The position numbers and the translations under genes were made by a program. From Zygnema cylindricum (lineage: Eukaryota > Streptophyta > Zygnematophyceae > Zygnematales > Zygnemataceae), in the NCBI GenBank assembly GCA_037447655.1, contig JBBHKE010000905.1:62001-126000 (forward strand): a stretch of 64,000 nt of DNA. The letters run 5' to 3'. Positions 31,801 to 42,383 of the stretch are shown piece after piece (the stretch's first letter is position 1; each line of letters starts with the position of its first letter). The notes beneath the pieces are model-generated. The model was not told the DNA's origin and searched no databases. It worked only from the letters and a program-made list of their open reading frames with translations.

Positions 31801-34800
31801 GTTCAACATGAGCTACACTGCCCATCGCTACTAGTGTAAAGGTATTACTAGTATTAAATCGAAATTAGTATCAAGAATACTAATCTGGGGCGGACTGACA
31901 TAGTTGTTTGTAGTTCACTCCCTTAAATAGTGTTACTGGCACTATTTCGTTTTTGGCCAAAAAAGTCGCAACCGTATTTGTGTTATCAACACCAATAGTG
32001 ATGGGCAGTGTAGTTGCAAAGGCATCTGGATTACATGCCAATCGTTATTAGAGTTAAACATTTCCCTGGCAGTCAAAGTACTTTTCTCATCACACAGTTT
32101 CCTGATGTCAACCGCGACATCAGGATCAAAGGGTAAGATTGTTACTTTTCGATTACTTTCCTCAAAACAAAAATCCAACGGCCGATTGCAGAGTTAAACG
32201 CCTTTGACTGCTCGAATTTTTTTGAACTCTAATAACGATGGGCGGTGAGTGGTGTAGTGGTAGTCATTGTCGAAATCCGTAGGTCCTGGGTTCAAGTCGT
32301 GGCTAGTCCATTTCTATGGATCGGTACCCAAAGTTTGGATTATTGTTCAAATGTGCGAAAACAATTGGAAACTCTATATGTGATTACCCTTTTCTATACG
32401 TGTATTATATGGAGTTTTTGGATATAATGCGCGTATAGTACACTTCTACCACGTATGGTGTTTCCAATTATTTTCGCACAGTTTGGACCTCCATCCTGAG
32501 GCCCGTGGCGAGGATGTCACATGAATTAGGCTATGACTAATGGATTCAGAAGAGATTCATTGTAGAGGAGCTGGACTAGTGGTCCAGTAACACAGTGTAT
32601 TCGAAATCTATAGTTCCTGGGTTCAATTTCCTGATTGTTCTATTTGTATGTATCATTACATCGTATCATTACATCCCTTCGATATATTGCAACCATAGTA
32701 CAGGACTTTGTGTCCTACAGTTACAGAGATCGTTGCAGCTTATTTGTGAGATTTTGTATATGTGAAGCGATAACTTCCAATCATCATATATCCAGAGCTA
32801 TGTTATATGAAGACTTAAAAAGACCAATGCCGTCGATTTTAAGATACACTTTTGTTTCAACTAGGCCGTTATGGGAGGTCTTTGCAAGCAAAAAGTAAAC
32901 TGGATAATTATTTGGTCTAGATTGCCTTGCAAGTAATTATGATGCACCATGTGTGTCAGACTACAATTTCAGAGAAGGATTGAATTGATATCAAAGCAAC
33001 AACTTTCAATGTTGTTCTATTTCTTGTCATTTGAAGGCATTCTAAAAGGATCTTAGGTTGATTGGGGTAACCTTCTATAGTGTATCTTCCACTCTGAGCA
33101 ACTAACCGTAAAGAAATTGTGTATCCTTATAAGAAACTAACAATATGATTAAGAACCTTTATTACTTGGCCTTAAACCGACAAGGGTGTACCTTTTAGTT
33201 GGGTGAGTCTGTCATTGAGTCCCTCGATTCACTTTTTTTGTTTTGTTTTTTCACTTAAATCGACATAATGATGTTTTTTAAAAACTCAACATCATTTTTG
33301 ACAAGTGCAAGTTTTTACCCTAACGTCAAGATCAATGGGTTTAATGGTGTTGTTGGGAGGACAGAAGCTTTCCAGGCTACAATTGGAGCGAACAAAATTG
33401 TCACAGTTTGAAAGGGCTGCCCTTGAGGTACACCGCGAATCGCAATTAGAGTAAAGACATTATTAGCGTGGGTTTATATTATCAGGTGTTATTAGTTTTA
33501 GTCAGCTCTGAATGACATGGCTGATTTTAAACTGTTTGAAGAATTAGCGTTAAGAAAAGAACAATTAGTATTGTAACGCTATTTTGTGGTCAGAGGGCAA
33601 AATAAACCGGCACCGATTTCGTGTGATTACTTATAGCGATTCATGGTGGACTTACATTGGGAATATAATGTTGACCAATGGAATACTTTTGGGTCACTTC
33701 TTTCTCTTTTTACCAAACTAAAATGATTTTTCCAGAAGTATCTGAGATGTTTCTGCGGAAAGGGGTGTTTTGATGTAGTTTAGGTGGTTTTTTCTGTTGG
33801 ATTTTATCCTCTACCTCCAGTGCATTATGCAGTTATTACAGTATGAAATAAATGGTTGGATTTTGCAGGATCTTGTTGCCTCTGATGGATACTATCAAGT
33901 TCGCATCCCTTCGAACGTTTTTGGGTCTGAAAAGTATGTCATGGCGTCTGCAAGAGCTGTGAGTCATAGGGCAAACACTATACACCTGAGGAATGAGAGG
34001 AAATGCAATAATGATGGGAAATAATGACGGGAAATAATGATTGGAAATGAACTAATGATGGGAAATAATGATTGGAAATAAACTAACGATGGGAAATAAT
34101 CATGGGAAATTAAATAATGATGGGAATTGAGCTAATGATGGGAAATGCAATGTGGTAAATGAACTAATGATGGTAGATGAAATAATGATGGGAAATGAGC
34201 TAATGATGAGAAATGCAATGAAATGTTTCAATGGTCAATCATTGAGAGGTGATTTTTTAACTTTATTGAATACAGGAGAGAGTGGATAGTGGGAAAAAAA
34301 AAGAAAACGAATAGCCCTAAAAAGTCCTAACCATACAAAACCCTGAAAAATCACTAAAAACCATATAATCTTAACTGAATGTCATTTGAATTTTGTTTGG
34401 GCAAAATGTATTTTGGGACTTGCAGCGATGTCTGGTGGGAGCAAAAATGGTAGATCACTTTGATCTTCATGTGGTGAGGAAACTCAACTTTTGGTGATTA
34501 TATAGGGGAGAATTCATGTTAAAACGTGGAAACAGTAATTTATTAGGGGAAAATTCGTGTTAAAATGTGGAAACATTAATATTTTAGGGGAGAATTTCAT
34601 GTAATGTGTGAAAACTAGACTCGACGAGGCAAAACAACTTCATTTAAATTGAAATTAAGAGGGACACATGAGAGTCGTAAATACTGGAGTGGGCTTTATG
34701 TTCAAAGAAAATGTGAAATTGTTGTCAGTAATTATAATTGATACAAAAGTTAACGGTTAATAAATGTACGACAAAAGGAATGTAATAATATGTGGAAATA

Positions 34801-37800
34801 AAGCTTTTTGTAAGAATAGCATAAACCTCTCAAAACTACACCGTGAATTGCTATTAGGGTCAATAACACTAATTTGACACCCTTTTTTTTCGGACCTCTG
34901 ACCAAAATAGTGTTAATACATATATATTTTTTTGTGTTCATAACACTTACGTCTTTTGGAACTAAGTTACAATTAATGACAATAAAAAAAATCTTACACT
35001 AAGAAGTCCTCTCTAATAGTGATTCACGGTGTATTAGTAAAGGTTCTGAGGGTCTTTTTTTTGATTTTTTTAGACTTTCTCAGGAAGAAGGATTTTTTTT
35101 TGACATCGTGGTTTTATTTACTATTCCGGTATTAATAGACTTGATCCTCCTTTTGTAGCTTTCCGTGTTGATATATATTTCGGGAGGCTATATTCTTTTT
35201 TATCCCGAAATAGTTTGAAAGCTGGAATTTTTGTGAGAAAATGGGGTGGAAAATTGGGGTTTAAATGAGATTTAAACTGTCATTTAATTTAAATTGATTT
35301 AAATTGGAGGTTTATTTGACAGGATAGTGCTGGAAATATCATAGCACTCACTTATCTCCCATTGGCCGACTGTTTAAAGGCGTCCAATATAGATAAGGTA
35401 AGTTTTTCATTAACTTGTGAATTTAAAGGGAGGAGAAATTACAGGAAGAGGATACATAAAAGGGTTTTGTTTCAATATTCAGTTTGTAACAACACATAAA
35501 AGATTTTGTTTCACTATCCAGTTTGCAATCCTATTTTTTAATTGATAAGAGAAGAAGTGGGTGACTGGCTGTATTGAAAGAAGCACACAAAAAGGAGAAC
35601 CTTTGAGTTGAAAAAGTTTGAATAGCCTATTGTACTTTTACGGTAATTGATTTTTTAAAACCGGAAAAGATCGAACAAAAACATGCATTTTGAAATGAAA
35701 CTATATTAAAAGTTTTCAGCAGTTTAAAGAAGAGTATTGATGGTTGGTTATGGAGGTGAAAAAAAAGGTCCTGATTATTAGTAGCAAGAAGATCAAAATC
35801 AAGCATGTCTCTTTAAACATTAATTAAAAAAATGAAAGATACATTAAGGGTCAAACCTTACTGATAGAGTGAGGACGAAAAAACCACAAAAAACAAGCAT
35901 ATAAAGGCGAGGTCTTTAAAGAAAAGAGAATGGACCAACTAGAGACAGCATATATGAGATCGAGGGAATGGAAACATACAAAAAGATAAGGAAGTAAATG
36001 AAAGAAGAACAGACCGAGGATTCAGTACTTATCATATTTGATCGACCGATTCGGAAGAAATGAAACTTTTTCTTTAAAATTTAACTTATGAACGGTTTTT
36101 TTTTTGCCTCAGGTTTTGTCCAGTAGCTGGGAATTTAATAGTTCAGCTGCACTCAAATTTGGGCAAACGGCATATAAGTAAGTTTTGTGTAATTTTACTC
36201 ATAAAGAAATGTTTTCCCAAGGCTTGTTTTTGAGTTTATTTGAAGAAGAAAATGTAATCCAAAGGCCTTTTTTTGAGCTTATTTGAAGTAGGGTACTTCT
36301 AATTTTAAATTTCTAAATTTTATTTCTTAAAAATTGTGATCCCAAGGCCTGTTTAAAGTTGAAGTGTACTTTTAATCATAAATATCCGAGTTCTGTTTTG
36401 AGTTTATCTGAAATATTGTATTTTTAATCACAACAACGCGATCCCAAGTTTTAATCATAAAAAAATAAAAAATAAATGTGTTTCCAAGCCTTGAAAAGGG
36501 AAATTATATATATACATAATCCTGAGACTTGTTTTGAGTTTATCCGAAGTAGTGTAATCATAAAAGAAATGTGATCTTGAGGCTTGTTTTGAGTTTATTT
36601 GAAGTAGAATTAGATTCAAGAAGGATATGTAAACAGCAATCATCGGTATCGGTGACTTTCTTTTTTATTTTATTAAGTGGTCGACAATTAGAACAAGATA
36701 AGTATTTTGTTTTCTTGACTCAGATGTGAGTTATGTATTGCATATTTGGATTGAAAAAGGTTAGAGTACATAATAACTTATAATATTTTTTTTTATTTTT
36801 TTTTTGAAACCGAGTTCTTTCTGATTATGGTGCCTTTTATAAATCATTCGTATGGCACATAAATGTATGTATTTTAAAAGATTTCTTAACAACAATGCAT
36901 GAAATTGATTTGTGTTTATTTATTTGGTTTGAAATATCAATAACTTCTTCTCTCTTAAGCACAAATACTGCGCATCCATTCCTAAAGTGTTTCTGCCTAT
37001 ATACTGAAGGAAACTTACATTTTAAAGTCTTCCCGCGGGAAATTAACTGCAGATTAATTCCTTCAAATCATTTGTATGGCATAGAAAAATATGTACGATT
37101 TCTTCTTTTTTTCGCAAGTAAAGTGCAGATTGGTTCCCGCAAATAATTTGTATAGCATTGCAAAATACTTTCGTAATTTTTTCTATGTATATTTTTTTCT
37201 TGATATTTCTTTCGGGCAGATTAATTCCAGCGAGTGAAGAAATTTTGGCTGCCCGACAAACATCCTCTGAACCTTCAAAGCCGGGAGAAGAGCCCCAAAA
37301 GCCTCCCGAACCAAAAACTTTCTGGCAAAAATATGTGAGTTAATTAATTAAATACTTGGGTGCTGAAAGTTATTAAATCTTTGATAAGACTAATTTTTTT
37401 CATGAGAAATTGATTAAAACTTCGCTATTGTGCATAAGTCATTGGTTTGATTTAGCAATAGCTAGAAGATTATGTACCTTCTTCTACGATTTCAGTTTCG
37501 GGGAAAGATTTAGAAAAATTAGATGAAAAACTAATGGAAAATTTTAAAGTTACTACTTCTACTAAAGGATACAAAATTTTTCCCAGTTATATTTGTGTAA
37601 GTATTAAATGAAATTACACATGGTATTCCTGACGAAAGAAAATCCCAGCCGGGAGCTGGTTTGCTTTTTGGTAAGAAAACAACTCTTCTAGAATTTAAAG
37701 AAAGTTTATTTAAAACAACCAAAGCTGCTTTATATAATGCAATTAATGATATTAAAGCTAACATTACTTCTACAGAAGACATATTCTCATTAAATAACTT

Positions 37801-39846
37801 CTACACATTTACATACAGGATTGGCTACATCAATAGCAAACCTCCTGTGTAGAGTATTACTAACTTATATTCTTAGAATAAGCATATGAGCTCTTAAAAT
37901 AGTGACTAAAGACCAAGTAGTCAAAACTGAATTTAGAACTTTAGCAGGAGTATAAGAAGCCACTCCAGAATTAATTGTAAATTTAAAAAATATAATGTTT
38001 AAAAATTAGTAGAAACTGAAGAAACCGACTTTTCTATTCAATCACACAGCATCAAACAAGAATCTATAATAAAAGCGCTAAACTACTCGTGTATACTTGG
38101 TTTATTGAGGAATAGTACTTGGGAGAGAAATGAGAAAAAAAGAGGAAAAAAGAAGACCTTCTCTTTTTCTCGCAGTCTGTTTTGACAGGTTTTTTGAACA
38201 TTTTGTCTATTGACTTGGTTCGACAAGGAAAGGTTTTTGAAAGCAGTTATGTATTCGATACAATCATCTTATATTTTACCCTTTTTTTCCCCTCATCAAC
38301 ATTATCGGCTATTATTTGACCTCTTTTTTTTTCCTCTCATCAACACTATAAGCCTATATCCGACCTATTTTTTTGTCTCTTATCGACACTATCAGCTACT
38401 AATTCACCTATTATTTTCTCTCGTCAATTTTGTTTTGGCTAAAATCTGACCTCTTTTTTTTTTCTCATTGACAATATCAGCCAATATTCTACCAATTATT
38501 TTCTCTCGTTGACACTAAAAATTAATAATGTACCTTTTTTTTTCCACATTCTTGATTCTTATAACTTAACGTTAAAAACGAAAACCACCTGTCTTCTTGC
38601 CTTAAATTCAGTTAAATAGTATTTTATAGCTTGTATCGCAAGGAACTTTGTGAGATCCTTAATGTAGGTATTTGTCTTTTACTAATTGTTTTGGAGTTTT
38701 TGTTTTATTGTGTCATGTTTGTTCAGAAATATCGGTATATTGTACTAAATGTTTAGTACAACATGTTTGTTTGTATACATGTATATTGCAGTAAATGTTT
38801 TGGAATTATTCCATTTTGTTTTGTGGTGAGTGTATTTTGTACTCAAATGTTTTTGGAATCTTCTTTTTTGGATTCTGCTGTGGATGTTTGTTTTACTAAA
38901 TTTACGATAAACTTTGTATTTTGTATTAAATAAACAGTATACCTTACATTTTGTACTAAATTTTAAATTGTGCATGATATACTAGATCTTGGAATACTCC
39001 ATTTTGTTTTGCAGTTGATGTATTTATATTGAGTGTTTTCCAACCATTATTGGTTTTGTATCGACAAAATCTTTTCTAGTTGAACCAACTTATTCATTCA
39101 GTTAAACAAGATATCTGAATTATAGTAATAATGTAGTATTACTCCGATAAACACTTTTTTCATTATTTAGCGTCTTATTTGTGTGTTTTACAGTGGATGT
39201 TATTTATTTTAAATGTTTTCTTTTTTATTTTCCAATGTTATGTTACACATGTGAGAATGTTTTAAGTTTAGATTCAATACCTCTCGAGGATTTTTTAGCC
39301 ACTCTATTTTCGCTATCCGATGTTGAGTACCAGTTCTAATGATGAACCCCTCGGCTGTCGGGGTCCTTAAAATTAATGACCACCATATTTGTTTAAAAAT
39401 AATAATATATAATAGTTATATTGATTTGTTTTGGAAACTTCCCTTCTTTCTTTTCTCCAGTGAAGGTTAAGTTGGGCCTGCGAGTCTTATCATTGTGAAA
39501 CTACCTTATAGCGGGTCCATATATATAAACCTCATATAGGTTACCGATGGTTTGGAACCTTTCTTTCTTGTTTTTCTATGTAAGTTATTCTGACAAAAAG
39601 AGGTCTGGTATCGTTCTAACTTACTTCCTTCCTTCTTTCCTGCCCTCCCTCCCTCCCTCTCTCCCTCCCTCCCTTTTGTCGTTTTGTGCATGGCAGTGGA
39701 TGTACATAGTCCCGGCGGGCCTCATAGTGTTGAACCAGATCATAGCTGGAGCCGCAGGGGACTTGCAGCCGGGGGGGGGGGGAGGGGGAGGGGGAGGACC
39801 GCAGAGGGGGGCAGGGACAGGAGGAGCGGCAGCCAGGAGAAGATAG
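28867..39846 (+). CDS. EMC10: ER membrane protein complex subunit 10 (EMC10), eight exons
   Basis: Exons: 28867-29229, 33365-33427, 33869-33958, 34426-34473, 35323-35397, 36113-36177, 37220-37334 and 39697-39846. All have GT-AG borders with matching phases and give 322 residues. EMC10 is a subunit of the EMC, which inserts membrane proteins in the ER. A signal peptide (ASLLFLLTFISFIHSNGFFA) is followed by VKFDLEHSFG, then KLSRLQLERTKLS, GYYQVRIPSNVFG, RCLVGAKMVDHFDLHV, SAGNIIALTYLPLADCL and FWQKYWMYIVPAGLIVLNQI. The last matches the family's single transmembrane segment, KYWMYIIP. The C-tail is a Gly tract, as in animal EMC10. Intron 1 is 4.1 kb and intron 7 is 2.4 kb; both are filled with repeats. 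The family is clear; exact ends of short exons rest on splice consensus. Confidence 0.92.
29690..30095 (+). repeat. CCCTCT simple repeat in EMC10 intron 1
   Basis: About 400 bp of CTCTCCCTCTCCCT with TGACTCTGACTC variants. The open frames across it are composition artefacts. Confidence 0.9.
30096..31815 (+). other. EMC10 intron 1 sequence with degenerate MITE pieces
   Basis: A left MITE end lies near 30166 (CTACACTGCCCATGAGTTAC) and diverged internal MITE words near 31440-31570 (CCACGTCTCTCTACACTAAA). No exon of EMC10 or another gene is evident. Confidence 0.35.
31816..32010. mobile_element. TA-flanked MITE in EMC10 intron 1
   Basis: The ends CACTGCCCATCGCTACTAGT and CAATAGTGATGGGCAGTG are inverted repeats with TA outside both (31814-31815, 32011-32012). 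Length 195 bp. Confidence 0.8.
32238..32305 (+). other. tRNA-derived (SINE-like) segment 1
   Basis: GTGGTGTAGTGGTAGTC resembles box A, and GGGTTCAAGTC downstream resembles box B at tRNA-like spacing. No acceptor stem closes, so it is a SINE head or tRNA relic, not a tRNA gene. Confidence 0.35.
32345..32488. mobile_element. Palindromic MITE, GTTCAAATGTGCGAAAAC ends
   Basis: The ends GTTCAAATGTGCGAAAACAA and ATTATTTTCGCACAGTTTGG are inverted repeats, and the interior is also partly self-complementary. A relative lies in a peroxidase intron at 46155-46291. Confidence 0.65.
32572..32645 (+). other. tRNA-derived (SINE-like) segment 2
   Basis: TGGACTAGTGGTCCAG and, at tRNA-like spacing, CTGGGTTCAATTTCC resemble boxes A and B. 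It is similar in layout to 32238-32305, including the shared CGAAATC and GTTCCTGGGTTCAA. It is probably a second copy of the same SINE-like family. Confidence 0.35.
33431..33648. mobile_element. TA-MITE at the EMC10 exon-2 splice donor
   Basis: The left end CACCGCGAATCGCAATTAGA starts directly after the TA (33429-33430) of the donor GTA. The right end TATAGCGATTCATGGTG is degenerate. Length 218 bp. From donor position +4 on, the intron sequence is MITE. Confidence 0.75.
34010..34245 (+). repeat. AATGATGGGAAAT tandem repeats in EMC10 intron 3
   Basis: Irregular tandem units around AATGATGGGAAATAA, with GAACTAATGATGG and AATGAGCTAATG variants, fill about 235 bp. Confidence 0.75.
34839..35031. 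mobile_element. TA-flanked MITE in EMC10 intron 4
   Basis: The ends CACCGTGAATTGCTATTAGG and CTAATAGTGATTCACGGTG are inverted repeats with TA on both outer sides. Length 193 bp. Confidence 0.8.
37463..38090 (+). pseudogene. Decayed foreign coding relic in EMC10 intron 7, virus-like, unassigned
   Basis: About 630 bp in EMC10 intron 7 reads like degenerate protein-coding sequence in shifting plus frames. A segment ends with stop TGA near 37610, another runs 37661-37852, and further pieces follow to about 38020. Predicted pieces have ordinary soluble-protein composition (for example LLEFKESLFKTTKAALYNAI), unlike the surrounding low-complexity intron. I do not recognise the family. An old copy of a viral structural gene is one possibility and a captured host or transposon gene another. 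Stops and frame changes exclude function. Confidence 0.35.
39620..39690 (+). repeat. Long pyrimidine tract before EMC10 exon 8
   Basis: CCTTCCTTCTTTCC and repeated CCCTCCCTCCCT run up to 23 bases before the exon-8 acceptor GCATGGCAG. This is an unusually long polypyrimidine tract that could serve exon-8 recognition. Confidence 0.7.
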
Positions 39847-40030
39847 GAGGGAGAGAGGGGGAGAGGGAGGGCTGGAAGAGGCGCTCCTCAGAGAGCCTCA
39901 GGACCAGCAGGAGCGGGAGCCAGGAGAGGGAGAGGGAGAGGGAGAGGAAGGGGGAGGGGAAGGGGGAAGGGTAGGGTGAAGGGAGGGAAAGTGGAGAGAG
40001 AGGGGGTGGAGGTGGAGAGGGAGGAGGAAT
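39847..40030 (+). repeat. GGGAGA-rich 3' end of EMC10
   Basis: The purine-rich sequence directly after the stop codon is likely the beginning of the 3' untranslated region. The part 39853-39943 is repeated identically at 42569-42659 next to an assembly gap. Confidence 0.75.
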
Positions 40031-42383
40031 TGTTTTCAATTGAGCGCGAGAATATGGAAGTTTGTAGCCAAGTTTGTAGCTTTTGTCTTTTTGTGCTTGA
40101 ATGGTTTTAGGTTTAGTGTGTACAGAACCTTGGAATGTGATCATCATTGTATTTTGTCTTATATGGCATTGGGATATATGGCCGGAAAGGCTTTAGAGGT
40201 TTTAGAACTGATTTTAGTTCAGTACAAGTAGTCACATCGATTTGAACAGTATCAGTTTATTAGATTCGAGAAACGGAGTCAATTTGTAAGAAATTTGAAA
40301 TTTGCCGAGTCCCGACTCATGTTTGTGATTTTATCTCGTCTAATTTTACATTTATGGTGTCAAATCAGTAAGCTTCATTAAATTAAAAGCTCTCCTAAGG
40401 TATAGACGAGCATCTGTTATGTTTTAAAGTGTAAAAGAGTAAAAAGAGTTTGTATGTAGCTTCTGAAAGTGTTATACCTATTTTTTTTTCTTCGCTTGTA
40501 AATGTCCTTATAGCTTTTGGCGTTTGGCCAAGTCGTTGGCTAAAACATCTTTAAAAGTTTGTGCCCGGTTACACATTCAAACATCTCACGGTGTGATTTT
40601 CTCAAGCTGCAAAGAAGTAAATTATTTTAAGGGTTCTAATTTGTTATGGCAAGGGTTTTCTAGGGTTTAGCAGCTATAAAACTCCCTAGTGGCTAACCTA
40701 TTCACTTCTATGCTGTAAACAATGAAGACAAGCTTTGTCACGACACACAAACTGGGAACATCGACATGCTTGGAGGAAGAAAAGGTAGGGTTGTGAAAAT
40801 AACGACCTCGTTTTTTTTTTTTTTTTTGCTGCGAGTAAACACACTTGCTCGCTTATATATCACCTGTCGTTTTCCCATTCATTGCACTTTGACTGTGTTT
40901 GCTCTGATTGAAGCAACTTATCAAAATGAAACGGACTAGAATGACAGGCAAAATAAGGTTGTATTAGAGTTGAGCAATTTTTAGAGACTAGTGCAAAGGT
41001 GCCCCCTTTGGTTTGCTAATCGTACCTGTTATCGTTTTCCTTGTATACTATATGTGACAGTTGTCATCATCTGCATTAACCACTGTTTTATGTCTGCAAC
41101 TATTCGTATAAACTTGCTGGACTTTTGGCAGTTATAAATGATTTATTTTGTAGGAAAACCTATAATGAAGTCGACTCATTAGCATGCGCGGTTCCCTGTC
41201 AGCAAATGACCCATTGAACTCGTTGAACTTTTGAAAGAGGAAATTTCGGTTTTTTTTTTAGTTTTTTGTTTACAGTCCAGGTAGTCTTTGACGAACTGTA
41301 TCTAGCCGAGCCAAATCAATTAGCAAAAGAATAGGACAACGTGACAAAATTTTGACACTATTTTACTAGATAATAAAATTAGTACTGTTGCTCAAAGCAT
41401 CCATGACCACAAAACATTCTGGGCTAAAGACAAAAATTAGTTAAAATAAAATAAAAGTTAACATGTTTGTCTGGCCAATCTAGTATCACTAGGTTGAGAT
41501 AACTGAGAGGATATTTTTTCCTACGACTAAGGCAGTCAGTGGAGGAGCCCGGCCTCACCAGCCCGAGAAACTCCACGTCCTATTTTCAAGCTAAACAGTT
41601 CCCCTTTTAGAGTTTAACAGTATAGCCATCATGGAGCCTTGCGATGAAGGAGAGATCCACAAATAGATATCAACCAGTGAGGGCCCATTCTCGAAAAATA
41701 AGAGTATGTACTTGTTTATTAATCAGTTAAGACTTTTTTGTTTAAAAATGGCTTGCGAGTAAACAGTTTCGATGTTTACATGGAGAGTTCGAAGGAGGAG
41801 TTTTAAGGAGCTCCAAGATATGTTCTCTCCTTTACAGGGAGAGGCCTACAGGAATAAAAAATAGTTGTCAGCATCTGGAGTTGAAAACATTGTATAAGAA
41901 ATAGTGAAGTTCAATGAGCAGGTAAAGAAGGTAAACCTACAGGATATGAGGGTCTCAAATAGGTGACAGATATAGGTGAAAATAGACAGGTCAGAGAAAC
42001 AAACTGACATCGCATGTCCCAAATCAGTATATACCAATGAACAAAACTGTGTCAGGTTGACCGGAAGTTGTTCTAACAGGATTTTATTCAGTAATCAAAG
42101 ATATCTAAACGCATTTAAAGAAATCTAAATGCATCTACAAAATGAAATTTGAAGACATCTATAGTCATGCAAAGACACAAAAACATGCAAAGACATCTAA
42201 AGGCATCTAAAGACATCGACAGATAGAAAACAACTAAAGACAAGTAAAGACATTTCAAAACAGGTAATTTAAAAACATTCAGAGGCATCTAAAACAGATA
42301 TTAGAAGACACCTAAAGACATGTAAATACATTCAAAAACATTTAAAGACATTTATGAGGATTATTTAAAGAGCATTCCAGTAC
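40031..42383. other. Spacer between convergent EMC10 and peroxidase genes
   Basis: No gene is seen. It must hold both genes' 3' untranslated ends. At 42100-42360 there are irregular repeats of AAAGACATCTAAA type. Confidence 0.4.

Noticed and set aside
32238-32645. Two tRNA genes in EMC10 intron 1
   Set aside because: Boxes A and B are recognisable, but cloverleaf stems do not close; kept only as SINE-like segments.
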